Counted from the stretch's first letter, positions 30,047-38,292 are shown. The stretch is DNA of 64,000 nucleotides from Microbulbifer rhizosphaerae (GCF_014191725.1 NZ_JACHWZ010000007.1:1-64000), one strand, 5' to 3'. Notes: a model not told the origin generated them from the letters alone. Numbers and translations: made by a program.

Positions 30047-30793
30047 GGAAAATGCCCACAGCACGTCCGGATGCCGTAGCTAGCCTGTGAAAGTTCTGGT
30101 ATCTGACTAAATCTAAAGAAGGAACTGCAGAAGCAGCGGCGGATTATAACGGACGGGGGTCACATCAACAACGATACCTATCACAAATTACATCCGGACC
30201 AGCCAGGATGGTACTAAGTATCGATATCAGGCAGCGGCCCCTTGGGGGACGGGTAAGCAGGATGGGCAAAGGAGGGAAGCGAGGTGGTCATTCCGAGACT
30301 TGATGGGCACGCTACGCCTTGCCTATCCTATAGTACCTAGTACCCATGGCCCGGATTTTCCGCTTAACTTAATGCTAAAGCCCCCAGCCCTCCCTCTTTC
30401 CGACTTTTCGGTCCAGCCAAAGCCTGCCGCGCAGCCGGGTCAAAATTTTTTCACAGAAATTCGGTCCCGAGTGGGGAGCTTGCCCGGACATAGCCTGAGC
30501 CCCCTCACCATCACCGCACGAACAGCGCACTCAAGCAACGATGCGGCCCTCAAAAACAGTGCCAGAGTGAATTTTGCGGGAGGTGTCACAACTGCTGCCG
30601 GCAAACAAGCTTCGCCAGCTTATGAATTCGTGCCAGAGTCAATTAAATTATTGAAAAACATGGTTTTTTTTTGCAGATCACTCTGATTAAATACTTCCAG
30701 TTGCCGTTACGGCAAGCCCTTAACTACTGCGTTTCGCGGTGGTAAAGGAATCACCACCCATGTCACGGACCACATAACCACGAGGGATTTCCC
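30047..30793. other. Divergent intergenic region, kinase / hcp
   Basis: About 750 bases that must hold the promoters of the kinase and of hcp. It carries a REP-like palindrome (30259-30329). The stretch 30640-30720 is AT-rich. A sigma-54-like GG...GC pair is seen at 30662-30674, but the spacing is 9 instead of the required 10 bases. A 128-codon frame at 30300-30686 has no ribosome-binding site and runs through the REP element, so I do not call it a gene. Confidence 0.45.
30259..30329. repeat. REP-like palindromic element
   Basis: AGGATGGGCAAAGG near the left end and CCTTGCCTATCCT near the right end form an imperfect inverted repeat. An inner copy of GATGGGCA and a GCACGCTACGCC core sit in between. 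This matches the general form of GTAGGATGGGCAAAG...GCGTGCCCATC extragenic repeats seen in many gammaproteobacteria, from recall. It shares the GCGTAG-like core with the element at 2193. Confidence 0.5.
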
Positions 30794-31282
30794 ATGGCTA
30801 TTTACATGAACTTCAACAACAAGGCGCCGAAAGGTAACGTAACCGCTAAAGGTTACGAGGACTGGATCGAAGTGGACAGCTTCAACTTTGGTGTTGGTCG
30901 CGGCATCAGCATGGAAGCCGGCGCTATGGCGAACCGCGAGGCTTCACGCCCGAGCATCAGCGAAATCACTGTTACCAAGCGCATCGACGCCGCTTCCGGC
31001 GGCCTGTTCAAGGCCTCCGTTTCCGGCGACGAGGGCGTCAAGGCTGAGATCCACGTAGTACAGACCGGGGCCAACTCCGTAGAAAAGTACGCGGTTTACG
31101 CCCTGGAGGACTGCATCATCTCTTCCTACAGCATCAGCGCCTCCGCAGGCGGAGCTCCGCAGGAATCCCTGTCCCTGAGCTTCTCCAAGATTGAAGCGGA
31201 TCTCAACCACGCAGACAAAACCAACAAAAACCCGAAAAATATGCGCGTGGGTTACGATCTCACCACCGCTACCGTGCTGTAA
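30794..31282 (+). CDS. hcp: T6SS tube protein Hcp
   Basis: 162 residues, the normal length for Hcp (TssD), the hexameric ring that stacks into the secreted inner tube and carries small effectors. The family pattern is clear: WIEVDSFNFGVGRGIS near residue 25, RPSISEITVTKRIDAAS, and ESLSLSFSKIE toward the end. GAGG precedes the ATG. hcp is the first gene of the effector island and is separate from the sheath genes. A stem-loop behind it (31307-31350) may let it be made in excess over downstream genes. No other hcp copy is in this window. Confidence 0.97.
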   Translation: MAIYMNFNNKAPKGNVTAKGYEDWIEVDSFNFGVGRGISMEAGAMANREASRPSISEITVTKRIDAASGGLFKASVSGDEGVKAEIHVVQTGANSVEKYAVYALEDCIISSYSISASAGGAPQESLSLSFSKIEADLNHADKTNKNPKNMRVGYDLTTATVL

Positions 31283-31306
31283 GCAGCTTTTTCGGTTCTC
31301 ACCGCA

Positions 31307-31350
31307 GGGGCCGAGTGCCTGCAGCCAAAAGCTGCGGGGGCTGTGGCCCC
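31307..31350 (+). terminator. Stem-loop behind hcp, possible attenuator
   Basis: An outer stem GGGGCC (31307-31312) pairs with GGCCCC (31345-31350). An inner perfect hairpin GCAGC-CAAAA-GCTGC lies at 31321-31335. Only a weak T-rich tract (TGTTTCTT) follows, so partial termination is more likely than full. Confidence 0.45.
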
Positions 31351-31402
31351 TCGGTGTTTCTTCCCCTCAGGGAAATACACGGCAGGGCTCCAGGGATTAG
31401 CC

Positions 31403-32143
31403 ATGTTTTTGGATGTTGAAAACAAACAGGGCATTCGCTATCGCGTAAGGGAAGGGTGTCCCCTCCCGTTCCTCCCCCAGGCTTTTGCACAGAGCAATGT
31501 CGACCTTCAACTGCTCCTGAGCTTTGACGAAACGACCATCGAGCAGATTTACCATAAGTTCCTTTTCTTCGAACAACAGTTCCCCGATCCTACAGATCTG
31601 CGTTACCGCGACCGACATGAAGGCCGCCACCCGATGGGCCACTATGCGGGCGCGCTGCCCGGCGTCACCGGCCGACGCAGGGATATCTACCGCGCCCTGG
31701 CGGATCAACGGCTGATCATCGCGGAGAATCCCCTCGGTGACGACGTGCTGGAGGAAGAGCAGTCCGCACTGGCGGCGCAGATCCGTCGGGAGTTGCAACA
31801 GATCATCGCCCAAGAGCGGGCAGAAGCGGCCCGCATCCAGAGGGAGCACCAACAACGCAGTTTCCTGGGCAAGGCGGGCGCCTACATCAAGCGCGGTGCA
31901 GAGGGTTTCGGCCAAGCGACTTGGGCCCTGGGGATTTGGGTCAAGGACGTGCTCGAAGTATCAGCCGTGATCAGCCCCGCCCGCCAGGTATTCGCCGCCG
32001 CCAACGCCACAGCCGGCTATTTCCTCCACGGCAATCCCCTGGAGGGATCCGGTCGGAAGTATCTAGCCAACGTCAAAAGAGAAGTAGTTGATCACTGGAT
32101 CAACAATAAAGTACGACAAGACAGTATTTTGCCAGAAGAATAA
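31403..32143 (+). CDS. Hcp-linked protein, possible truncated T6SS effector
   Basis: A 246-residue protein I cannot assign to a named family. Residues 1-110 form a mixed domain (LPFLPQAFAQSNVDLQLLLSF, RHPMGHYAGALPG). Residues about 125-160 form a charged helix rich in Glu/Arg/Gln. Residues 165-215 contain weakly hydrophobic amphipathic helices (FGQATWALGIWVKDVLEVSAVISPARQ) resembling the pre-toxin regions of modular T6SS effectors. No catalytic toxin domain follows; the frame ends soon after. It lies between hcp and vgrG and is followed 3 bases later by a broken immunity-like gene. I infer an effector that has lost its toxic C-terminus, but an intact adaptor or pore-forming protein is possible. 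The ATG at 31403 has AGGGA seven bases upstream. Confidence 0.65.
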   Translation: MFLDVENKQGIRYRVREGCPLPFLPQAFAQSNVDLQLLLSFDETTIEQIYHKFLFFEQQFPDPTDLRYRDRHEGRHPMGHYAGALPGVTGRRRDIYRALADQRLIIAENPLGDDVLEEEQSALAAQIRRELQQIIAQERAEAARIQREHQQRSFLGKAGAYIKRGAEGFGQATWALGIWVKDVLEVSAVISPARQVFAAANATAGYFLHGNPLEGSGRKYLANVKREVVDHWINNKVRQDSILPEE

Positions 32144-32146
32144 TTA

Positions 32147-32456
32147 TTGAGCAGCAGGGTTGATTATCCATGCAAAAATGCACTTGACGATATAGAAATT
32201 TTCCTAAAAACACATATTAGAGATAAAAGCACACTGGATGAACTTTTAGACCACTTAGACGAATGCAGGACTCGAACAGGGTCGGCTTCAGATATATACA
32301 TGAAAGATTGATTGAGTATAGAAAAGATTTTTCAGATTATTTTCCTTTTAGTGAAGATGAGAAAGAAATGATTGATGATCTGTTCTATTTTTGGGGGTAA
32401 TTGAGTTACTTATGGAAGTGGCAGATTATGAAGACCGAGCTTGGCTTTCCTTTTAA
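32147..32456 (+). pseudogene. Decayed immunity-like gene
   Basis: AT-rich and unlike its neighbours. Three consecutive open stretches read as one protein of about 100 residues if two -1 shifts are allowed. The first runs from TTG at 32147 to 32311 (ALDDIEIFLKTHIRDKSTLDELLDHLDE). The second is 32263-32400 (YIHERLIEYRKDFSDYFPF, SEDEKEMIDDLFYFWG). The third extends to a stop at 32456 (VIELLMEVADYEDRAWLSF), entered at a T5G5 run. The acidic, helical composition resembles small colicin/T6SS immunity proteins. The remaining bases to 32664 hold another short AT-rich frame (32428-32538) and no convincing gene. Confidence 0.5.
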
Positions 32457-32664
32457 TCATGAAGGGTCATTGTTCTGGATGTGCGAGGTCACAGAATTTG
32501 GTCACAAGATCAGACCTAATATGCCAAGCAGAAATTAATAAGTTGAATTTTGAGAAGATATCAATTGCCAAATGTAAGGCCTGCCTCTGATGACCATCAC
32601 ACAGAAATGCAACTTTTGAATTCCGAGCACAAAGCTCAAACTATGACAACCTCTCAGGAATCCG

Positions 32665-34581
32665 GTGACAAGCATGTCTATTCTTAGCCAAGACAAACGG
32701 ATGATTAACGTCGATTGCCCGCTCGGCAAGGACGCGCTGATCGTCACATCCATAGACGGCGACGAGCATATCTCAGGGCTGTTCCGCTACACGCTCAAAC
32801 TGCTCTCCGACAACCACACCGTCACCCAGGACGACATCGTCGGCAAGGTGATGACGGCGACGGTTCACCACGCCAAAACGCCACGCCATATCAGTGGCTA
32901 TGTGACGCACTTCTCCATGCACGACGTCAATGCCGAGGGCATGCGCAGCTATACCGCGATACTGCGTCCGGGTCTGTGGTTTACCAGCCTCGGCGGTAAA
33001 AACCGCGTTTTCGAGAAGAAGTCGGCCAAGCAGATTCTGGAGGAAGTGCTCGGCGAGTACAGCAAGGTCATCAAGCTTTCCACAAAGCTCAACGCGGAAT
33101 ACATAACCCGCGAGTATTGCGTACAGTTTGATGAGAGCGATTTTGAATTCATCAGCCGCCTGATGTCTGAAGAAGGGATTGTCTACTACTTCAAACACAG
33201 CGACGGGCAGCACGAGCTGGTACTTTGCGATGATCCGCAGGATTTCTACGACTGTGAATCGGAAAAGGTGGAATACGACGGCGGCGGCAGCCATCCAACC
33301 AAGCACACCATCAGCAGCTGGGACCGGGTCTTCAACTATCACGGCGGAGGTTTTGAATTCAAAGACTACAATGAATTCACGGCGACCAAGGACAACAAGC
33401 AGCAAGTCAAGACCACCAGCAAGCTCAACGATATTTCCAGCTATATGCGCAGCCTCTACGGCCTGAATCACTTCGAGCAAGACGGCGAACATAAACGCAA
33501 ATTCAAGGACAGTTATCACAAGGCGCTGGCGGAAAGGGCCATGGAGTCCCAGGAGGCGCAGTTCGATATCGCCCACGGCAGCAGCGACTGCCCTGTCTTC
33601 AGTGCCGGCGGCCGCTTTAATTTCGATCACTCGCTGAGCACGGAGAAAGGCAAGTACCTGCTTACCTCCGTCAAGATACACGCGGTCGACAGCAATATCG
33701 GCCAAACGCACTTTAAAAACTCCTTCAGCTGCGTGCCCGCTTCGGTAATGCCTCGCCCCGACCCGCTCGTGCGCAACAACAGGGTTCACTCGCCGCAGGT
33801 GGCGCAGGTAATGGAGGTAAAAGCCACGGCTTCCGATAGCTCCCAGGACCCCTATACCCAAATCAAGGTAAAGTTTCCCTGGAATTCCGCGCAGAACAGC
33901 TGCTGGATACGGGTGATGCAGTCCTTCGCCGGCAAAAACTGGGGCGCCAACTTCGTGCCCCGTATCGGCCAGGAAGTGGTGGTGACTTACATCAACGGCG
34001 ATCCGGACCGCCCGTTAGTTACCGGTGCAGTCTACAACGGCGACAATCCCGGCCCCAACTACACCGCCACCCAAAGCGGCTGGAAAACCGAGTACGAGGG
34101 CAGCGCGTTCAATGAACTGCGCTTCGACGACAAGGGCGGCAAGGAAGAGATCTATATGGAGGCCGGCAGGGACCACAATTTCGTGATCCACCACGACCAG
34201 ACCGGCAAGATCGAAAACGAGCAGACCTTGGAGATCAAGCAGGATCGCAGCGTGACTGTCACCGATGGCAGTGAGAAAGTCACCATTGCCAAAGGGGACC
34301 AGATTGTCAAGATCGACAAGGGTAATCAAAAAACCACCCTGGGTGCGGGAAACCATACCCTCAAAGTCAGCCAGGGGACGCAGACCACCGATGTTATGGG
34401 AGCGGTCAAGATTACCTCCAAGGCCTCTATTGAGCTCAAGGTGGGCAGCAGCAGCATTAAGCTGACACCCGCCGGAATTACCATCAAGGGCACCATGCTG
34501 TCATTCAAGGGCGACGCCACTGCCGAAGTTAAAGGCGGCGGCATGCTTACCTTGAAAGGCGGCGTGACCATGATCAATTGA
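32665..34581 (+). CDS. vgrG: T6SS spike protein VgrG
   Basis: 638 residues forming the trimeric spike at the tip of the Hcp tube. The gp27-like region spans about 1-370 (DALIVTSIDGDEHISGLFRY, the family motif FDESDFEFISRLMSEEGI). The gp5 OB-fold is near 400-470 (YTQIKVKFPWN, WIRVMQSFAGKNWG, PRIGQEVVVTYINGDPDRP). The C-terminal beta-helix needle has regular repeats (TVTDGSEKVTIAKGDQ). It ends GGVTMIN with no fused effector domain, so cargo must be carried through PAAR or adaptors. The GTG at 32665 has AGGAA five bases upstream; the ATG at 32674 is an alternative. It opens the vgrG-adaptor-PAAR-immunity-lipase cassette. Confidence 0.97.
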   Translation: MTSMSILSQDKRMINVDCPLGKDALIVTSIDGDEHISGLFRYTLKLLSDNHTVTQDDIVGKVMTATVHHAKTPRHISGYVTHFSMHDVNAEGMRSYTAILRPGLWFTSLGGKNRVFEKKSAKQILEEVLGEYSKVIKLSTKLNAEYITREYCVQFDESDFEFISRLMSEEGIVYYFKHSDGQHELVLCDDPQDFYDCESEKVEYDGGGSHPTKHTISSWDRVFNYHGGGFEFKDYNEFTATKDNKQQVKTTSKLNDISSYMRSLYGLNHFEQDGEHKRKFKDSYHKALAERAMESQEAQFDIAHGSSDCPVFSAGGRFNFDHSLSTEKGKYLLTSVKIHAVDSNIGQTHFKNSFSCVPASVMPRPDPLVRNNRVHSPQVAQVMEVKATASDSSQDPYTQIKVKFPWNSAQNSCWIRVMQSFAGKNWGANFVPRIGQEVVVTYINGDPDRPLVTGAVYNGDNPGPNYTATQSGWKTEYEGSAFNELRFDDKGGKEEIYMEAGRDHNFVIHHDQTGKIENEQTLEIKQDRSVTVTDGSEKVTIAKGDQIVKIDKGNQKTTLGAGNHTLKVSQGTQTTDVMGAVKITSKASIELKVGSSSIKLTPAGITIKGTMLSFKGDATAEVKGGGMLTLKGGVTMIN

Positions 34582-34592
34582 TGGAGTAAGCA

Positions 34593-35171
34593 ATGACCGA
34601 CCTGGTAAAAGTAAATGCTCTGACCGCTGCCGAGTTATTGAAAAATTTCGACGTGAGCGAAGAAGCAGAAGAACACCTGGTACCGGATACCGCACCAGAG
34701 GTAAGCATCAACCGCCTGATGGAAGTCGGCCTCTACCCGGATGCGATCAAGCTTCTCGCACACGGGTTGCCCAAGCGTGAAGCCGTATGGTGGGCGTGCC
34801 TGGCAGCTCGCGATATCCAGAACCCACAAACCGATGAGGACAATATAAACGCCCTTATCGCCGCGGAAAGCTGGACCAAAAAACCCAGTGAAGAGGGCCG
34901 TTTGCGCTGCAAACTGCTCGGTGAAAAAACCAAGCACAAGACCCCCGCCAGTTGGGCGGCGACGGCTGCAAGCTGGTGCCACGGCAGTCTGGCCGCTGAG
35001 GGCGAACCGGTTATTGAGCCACCTCAACACTTATATGCCCATGCGGTGGCCGGAAGTATAACGCTTGCAGCAGTGCTCTATGACCCAGTGGACCCCAGTG
35101 AACGCTTTGTTCGCTATATGAAGCAGGGACTGGATCTGGCAAGAGGCGGCAACGGACGAATCGAGGAATAG
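34593..35171 (+). CDS. VgrG-PAAR linked protein (DUF6931-like)
   Basis: A 192-residue soluble helical protein. The central part (residues 45-115) has LYPDAIKLLAHGLPKREAVWWACLAARDI, a pattern I associate with the DUF6931 family often found between vgrG and PAAR genes; that name is from recall. It starts 12 bases after vgrG and ends 5 bases before the PAAR gene, so it is clearly in the same operon. A role as adaptor or chaperone loading the lipase onto the spike is a reasonable inference from position. No enzyme motif, signal peptide or membrane segment is visible. Confidence 0.75.
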   Translation: MTDLVKVNALTAAELLKNFDVSEEAEEHLVPDTAPEVSINRLMEVGLYPDAIKLLAHGLPKREAVWWACLAARDIQNPQTDEDNINALIAAESWTKKPSEEGRLRCKLLGEKTKHKTPASWAATAASWCHGSLAAEGEPVIEPPQHLYAHAVAGSITLAAVLYDPVDPSERFVRYMKQGLDLARGGNGRIEE

Positions 35172-35175
35172 AACT

Positions 35176-35469
35176 ATGGGGAAGCCAGCATCGCGTATCA
35201 CGGATATGCACGTCTGCCCAATGGTGACCGGCACGGTCCCACACGTTGGCGGGCCGATATTAAGCCCCGGCGGCCCAACCGTCATTATCGGCGGGATGCC
35301 ATCCGCTACTGTAGGTAGCGTCTGCACCTGCGTCGGCCCGCCCGATACCGTGGCCATGGGCAGTACGAGTGTAATGATCCAGGGGAAACCGGCTGCGCGG
35401 ATGGGGGATTCTACGGCGCATGGAGGAAAGATTGTGGTTGGATATCCTACCGTATTAATTGGAGGATGA
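35176..35469 (+). CDS. PAAR-domain spike tip protein
   Basis: A 97-residue stand-alone PAAR protein that caps the VgrG spike. Key features are the start GKPASRITDMHVCPMV, the repeated GG-P-xILxGG pattern, Cys residues (CTCVG) and the terminal KPAARMGDSTAHGGKI with the PAAR and zinc-ligand His/Cys signature. No toxin extension is present. It overlaps the operon logic of vgrG (upstream) and the immunity/lipase genes that begin 3 bases downstream, and probably attaches the lipase to the spike. Confidence 0.95.
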   Translation: MGKPASRITDMHVCPMVTGTVPHVGGPILSPGGPTVIIGGMPSATVGSVCTCVGPPDTVAMGSTSVMIQGKPAARMGDSTAHGGKIVVGYPTVLIGG

Positions 35470-35472
35470 AAC

Positions 35473-35937
35473 ATGCGATGTATCACATTGTTAATTCTCG
35501 CGTTATCTATTTCAAGTACAGGAGTAGCCATGTCAATGTTTGGAGGAAAAGAGGTTTTTTTGTTTTCAAAAGTTTCCGGATATCTGACTTATGAAAACAA
35601 ACCAGCCTCACACATAACACTTCGTCGCCTTGTGGAATGTGACGGAGAAAATTATGAAGATACTATAGAAACAAATAGTGACGGATTTTTCTCACTTGAA
35701 GCTCTGACAAAAAAAGAAAGAGCTATCTTACCCAAAGAGTTTGTTTCCCATCAGAAGCTAATAGCTGAGTACGAAGGTAAGGAGTTTCTTATCTGGGAAA
35801 CTGTTAAAAGAAGCGAAGAAGAAAACGCAGAACTTGAAGGTAAAACCCTTGATTTCAAATGTGAACTAACCGACGACACTCGATTTATTCACATGATGCT
35901 TCACTCAATAGGAACAAACTGCACCTGGAATAATTAG
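35473..35937 (+). CDS. Putative periplasmic immunity protein (DUF6795-like)
   Basis: 154 residues with a Sec signal peptide (MRCITLLILALSISSTGVAM), so it is exported to the periplasm, where phospholipase effectors act. The mature part starts with VFLFSKVSGYLTYENKPASHITLRRL, a beta-rich transthyretin-like fold that I associate with the DUF6795 family seen beside T6SS lipases (from recall). It ends 10 bases before the lipase ATG. Location, signal peptide and low GC compared with the tss genes make it the best candidate for the lipase immunity protein. No direct proof from sequence. Confidence 0.75.
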   Translation: MRCITLLILALSISSTGVAMSMFGGKEVFLFSKVSGYLTYENKPASHITLRRLVECDGENYEDTIETNSDGFFSLEALTKKERAILPKEFVSHQKLIAEYEGKEFLIWETVKRSEEENAELEGKTLDFKCELTDDTRFIHMMLHSIGTNCTWNN

Positions 35938-35947
35938 GAGACAGGAC

Positions 35948-37135
35948 ATGGGATGTTTAATTTCACACACAGATGCAGCAAGCTTGGCAAGCGCAGTTTA
36001 CGAAATTCAAAGTGACTCATTCACGCCTGCAACCATCGATAGATTCAGTGAAAAATGGGATCTATCATGCCACAGCAATGTTGTAAATGGCTCATCAGGA
36101 ACTCTTTGGGTCATAAAAAAACGAACCGGTTTTGGCGTGGTCGCCGAAGGCAGGGGCGATTTTGAGGGAGATATATTAATCCTTCTCCGTGGGACCGATA
36201 ATAAGTTTGATTGGGCGACCGATGCAACTGTCGGATTCTCTCCGTCAGCTACTGGAAGGTTTGTACATACAGGATTCAACAAATGCTTCAAGACAATTCT
36301 TCCAGAGTTAAAACAGCAACTATCCGTAGTAAACCGGCGTTTTATTGACTTAAAAAAGCCGATTAGAACCGTGCATTGCGTGGGCCACAGCCTTGGCGGC
36401 GCCTTAGCCACCCTGACCGCAGAATGGCTAAACAAGTCAAAACATATCCATTATACCGACGTAAAGCTTTATACATTTGGGAGTCCGCGCGTCGGGGCGC
36501 ACAGTTTTGTAAAGCTGGTTACGGAGGAGATGTCTAAAGGTAAAGATATCTACCGCGTATATCACAAAACAGATGTTGTTCCAATGGTGCCATTGTGGCC
36601 CTTCTATCACCTTCCAGAGAGTCATGGGGCCTATTGCCTGAAGAGCCCCGGTACCATGCCATCTGGCGAATACCATAAAATGAAGAATTACATTGCAAGT
36701 GTTAGTAAAGCTTCTTCTTGGGAAACCATGTGTGAACTTGAGCCCGAAGTGACCCAATCTGCGATAGAGCAGTGGCTGTCTTCAGATGGCCCTCTGAGCT
36801 TTACAATGAACACAATGAATATGATAAATAAAGCTATCGCTTATGTGGTAAAGAAGGTTCTAAAGGTCGCCGGAATAAGCCTACAGTTTGGCATGGCATC
36901 TGGCATAACGTTACTTGATATGCTCGCTTACGTTCTAAAGAAAGGCTTTGATTTCTCAAAGGATATGTCCTCCTGGGTATACAAGCTCATAAAACGGATA
37001 ATGATCGCCTTAGGGATGAAAATCAAAAAGGATGTAGATTTGACCACGAGCTTTATAAGGCACATATTCAAGCTACTGAAAGACAAAGTAGATCGACTGG
37101 TTGAAGTCGCCGTTCAATCCATATTTGATCATTAA
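35948..37135 (+). CDS. Class 3 lipase, T6SS phospholipase effector
   Basis: A 395-residue alpha/beta-hydrolase of the lipase class 3 family. The nucleophile elbow is GHSLGG with Ser148. The probable triad partners are Asp209 (YHKTDVVPMVP) and His226 (PESHGAY). Other family signs are LLRGTDNKFDWATDA (oxyanion region) and YTFGSPRVG. Residues about 270-395 form an extra helical domain with amphipathic, lysine-rich segments (VVKKVLKVAGISLQFGMASG, WVYKLIKRIMIALGMKIKKD) that may bind or cross membranes. No signal peptide is present, as expected for T6SS cargo. Its place behind vgrG, PAAR and a periplasmic immunity-like gene marks it as an antibacterial phospholipase. Lower GC than the tss genes suggests acquisition as a module. 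Confidence 0.88.
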   Translation: MGCLISHTDAASLASAVYEIQSDSFTPATIDRFSEKWDLSCHSNVVNGSSGTLWVIKKRTGFGVVAEGRGDFEGDILILLRGTDNKFDWATDATVGFSPSATGRFVHTGFNKCFKTILPELKQQLSVVNRRFIDLKKPIRTVHCVGHSLGGALATLTAEWLNKSKHIHYTDVKLYTFGSPRVGAHSFVKLVTEEMSKGKDIYRVYHKTDVVPMVPLWPFYHLPESHGAYCLKSPGTMPSGEYHKMKNYIASVSKASSWETMCELEPEVTQSAIEQWLSSDGPLSFTMNTMNMINKAIAYVVKKVLKVAGISLQFGMASGITLLDMLAYVLKKGFDFSKDMSSWVYKLIKRIMIALGMKIKKDVDLTTSFIRHIFKLLKDKVDRLVEVAVQSIFDH

Positions 37136-37193
37136 AATGGAAAGTTGTTACGCGATGATCAGGCCGAATCATAACTAATGATTAAAGTATCTA

Positions 37194-37229
37194 CTATTAA
37201 CCCGACAACAAACGCTGTCGGGTTAATAG
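37194..37229. repeat. Perfect 14-bp inverted repeat
   Basis: CTATTAACCCGACA and its exact complement flank an 8-base loop, 58 bases after the lipase stop. It could form a strong hairpin that ends or protects the effector transcript, but no T-run follows. The rest of 37136-37347 shows nothing else; a 67-codon frame at 37178 has no ribosome-binding site. Confidence 0.6.
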
Positions 37230-37347
37230 CAATCATCAAGGGCGACAGAATACACACAAACGGAGCGAACCTAAGCGAAACCCAAAGAATGCCTAATTTG
37301 ATGAACATTCTCTGTAGCTGGATTGTGATATCAACAAGGAGTAAAGT

Positions 37348-37464
37348 ATGTATAGTATGGAAAACTTATTACTCTCGATAAAATATCACTGGCATGATGA
37401 AATCCATAGTGCTATTTTAGCCGGGCAGATTTCAATCCGCTCTGAACTCTTCAGGCTATCTTAA
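37348..37464 (+). CDS. Small 38-residue ORF
   Basis: The peptide starts MYSMENLLLSIKYHW and ends in LFRLS. It is supported mainly by an ideal ribosome-binding site, AAGGAG six bases before the ATG. There is no membrane segment or motif I recognise. It lies between the lipase and a membrane protein gene in an AT-rich stretch. It may be a real small protein, or the first codons of a gene whose remainder was lost when the island was rearranged. Confidence 0.4.
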   Translation: MYSMENLLLSIKYHWHDEIHSAILAGQISIRSELFRLS

Positions 37465-37501
37465 TAACCCTGACCGTCCACAGCAAAAAGCCACCGTAAC
37501 C

Positions 37502-38221
37502 ATGCCTGAAATAGCAGCACTTAGCAGTTTATTATTTTTTATCGCTTGCGCACTAGTGTTTATCGACTGCTACGCTTTCAGAAAAAAACTCGCCGACATT
37601 AAAGAGGTGACCCATCACAATGAGAGACTAAGCGATCTGGTACTTTTTGTGCCATTTGCAGCTCTATTTTATACGGAAAATTTCTGGAGTAATTTAGGCT
37701 GCACGCTACCGATCATTCTGGCTGTTGCCGCAACGCAATGGACCTGCTACAAGAAGGGCTGGCTGGATAGCCCGCCGGAATTGATCACGCTGGCACCCGG
37801 CAGTTATCTGCTGACTGTGATAGCCTATTTTGTATTCTTCCATGAGGGAGTTCTGGTTGACTCCAGTTCCACACCAGAGGTCATCCCAGCAGAGACATCG
37901 AGAACCGGCTCTCTCTTCTGGCTCGATTTCTGGCCTTATGCGGTCTATCTTGTGTGTTTTCTGCTAGCCATTACTCGAAGGAGCATGGATGGCATCTTCT
38001 TATCGGCACTGCTTTTGATCTTGGCAATCACCATATTGCCATTTTTCACGGGCTATTACTGGTGGGCCATGCTGGCAGGTCTCTGCGTGCTGCTTCTTAC
38101 TTCTCACAGGGCGTTTAATGTTATGGAGCCTGGGACTGCAGGTGCTTATTCATTAGTGAGCAGCCTTTTCTACATGATAGCGGCATTCGGCAGCATGTTA
38201 ACCTACGGGATTCTTTTTTGA
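37502..38221 (+). CDS. Multi-pass membrane protein, unknown
   Basis: A 239-residue inner-membrane protein with about six to seven hydrophobic helices: IAALSSLLFFIACALVFI at the N-terminus, and others near 48, 65, 98, 140, 165, 185 and 215. Short charged loops separate them (AFRKKLADIKEVTHHNERL). I recognise no family or catalytic motif. It stands at the end of the effector island, converging on clpV through a shared hairpin. A membrane immunity protein or an unrelated cargo gene are both possible. No ribosome-binding site precedes the ATG, so the start is uncertain. Confidence 0.65.
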   Translation: MPEIAALSSLLFFIACALVFIDCYAFRKKLADIKEVTHHNERLSDLVLFVPFAALFYTENFWSNLGCTLPIILAVAATQWTCYKKGWLDSPPELITLAPGSYLLTVIAYFVFFHEGVLVDSSSTPEVIPAETSRTGSLFWLDFWPYAVYLVCFLLAITRRSMDGIFLSALLLILAITILPFFTGYYWWAMLAGLCVLLLTSHRAFNVMEPGTAGAYSLVSSLFYMIAAFGSMLTYGILF

Positions 38222-38245
38222 CTGGATTCAAAGCTGAAAGTTCTT

Positions 38246-38271
38246 GACCCGGCAATATCCATTGCCGGGTC
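38246..38271. terminator. Convergent hairpin terminator
   Basis: A perfect 11-bp stem GACCCGGCAAT/ATTGCCGGGTC with a 4-base loop lies between the + strand membrane gene and the - strand tssH, whose stop is 22 bases away. T-rich sequence is poor on both sides, so efficiency is uncertain. Confidence 0.7.
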
Positions 38272-38292
38272 AACTGGACCAGCTATCTACTA

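Noticed and set aside
30661..30675. Sigma-54 promoter for hcp (TGG...TTGCA)
   Set aside because: The GG and GC pairs are 9 bases apart, not 10, and the middle is a simple T-run. Not convincing without an enhancer-binding protein gene nearby.
30300..30686. 128-codon + strand frame before hcp
   Set aside because: No ribosome-binding site, it crosses a REP-like element, and composition is not protein-like.
37178..37381. 67-codon + strand frame after the lipase
   Set aside because: No ribosome-binding site and it runs through the inverted repeat. The overlapping 38-codon frame at 37348 has far better start signals.
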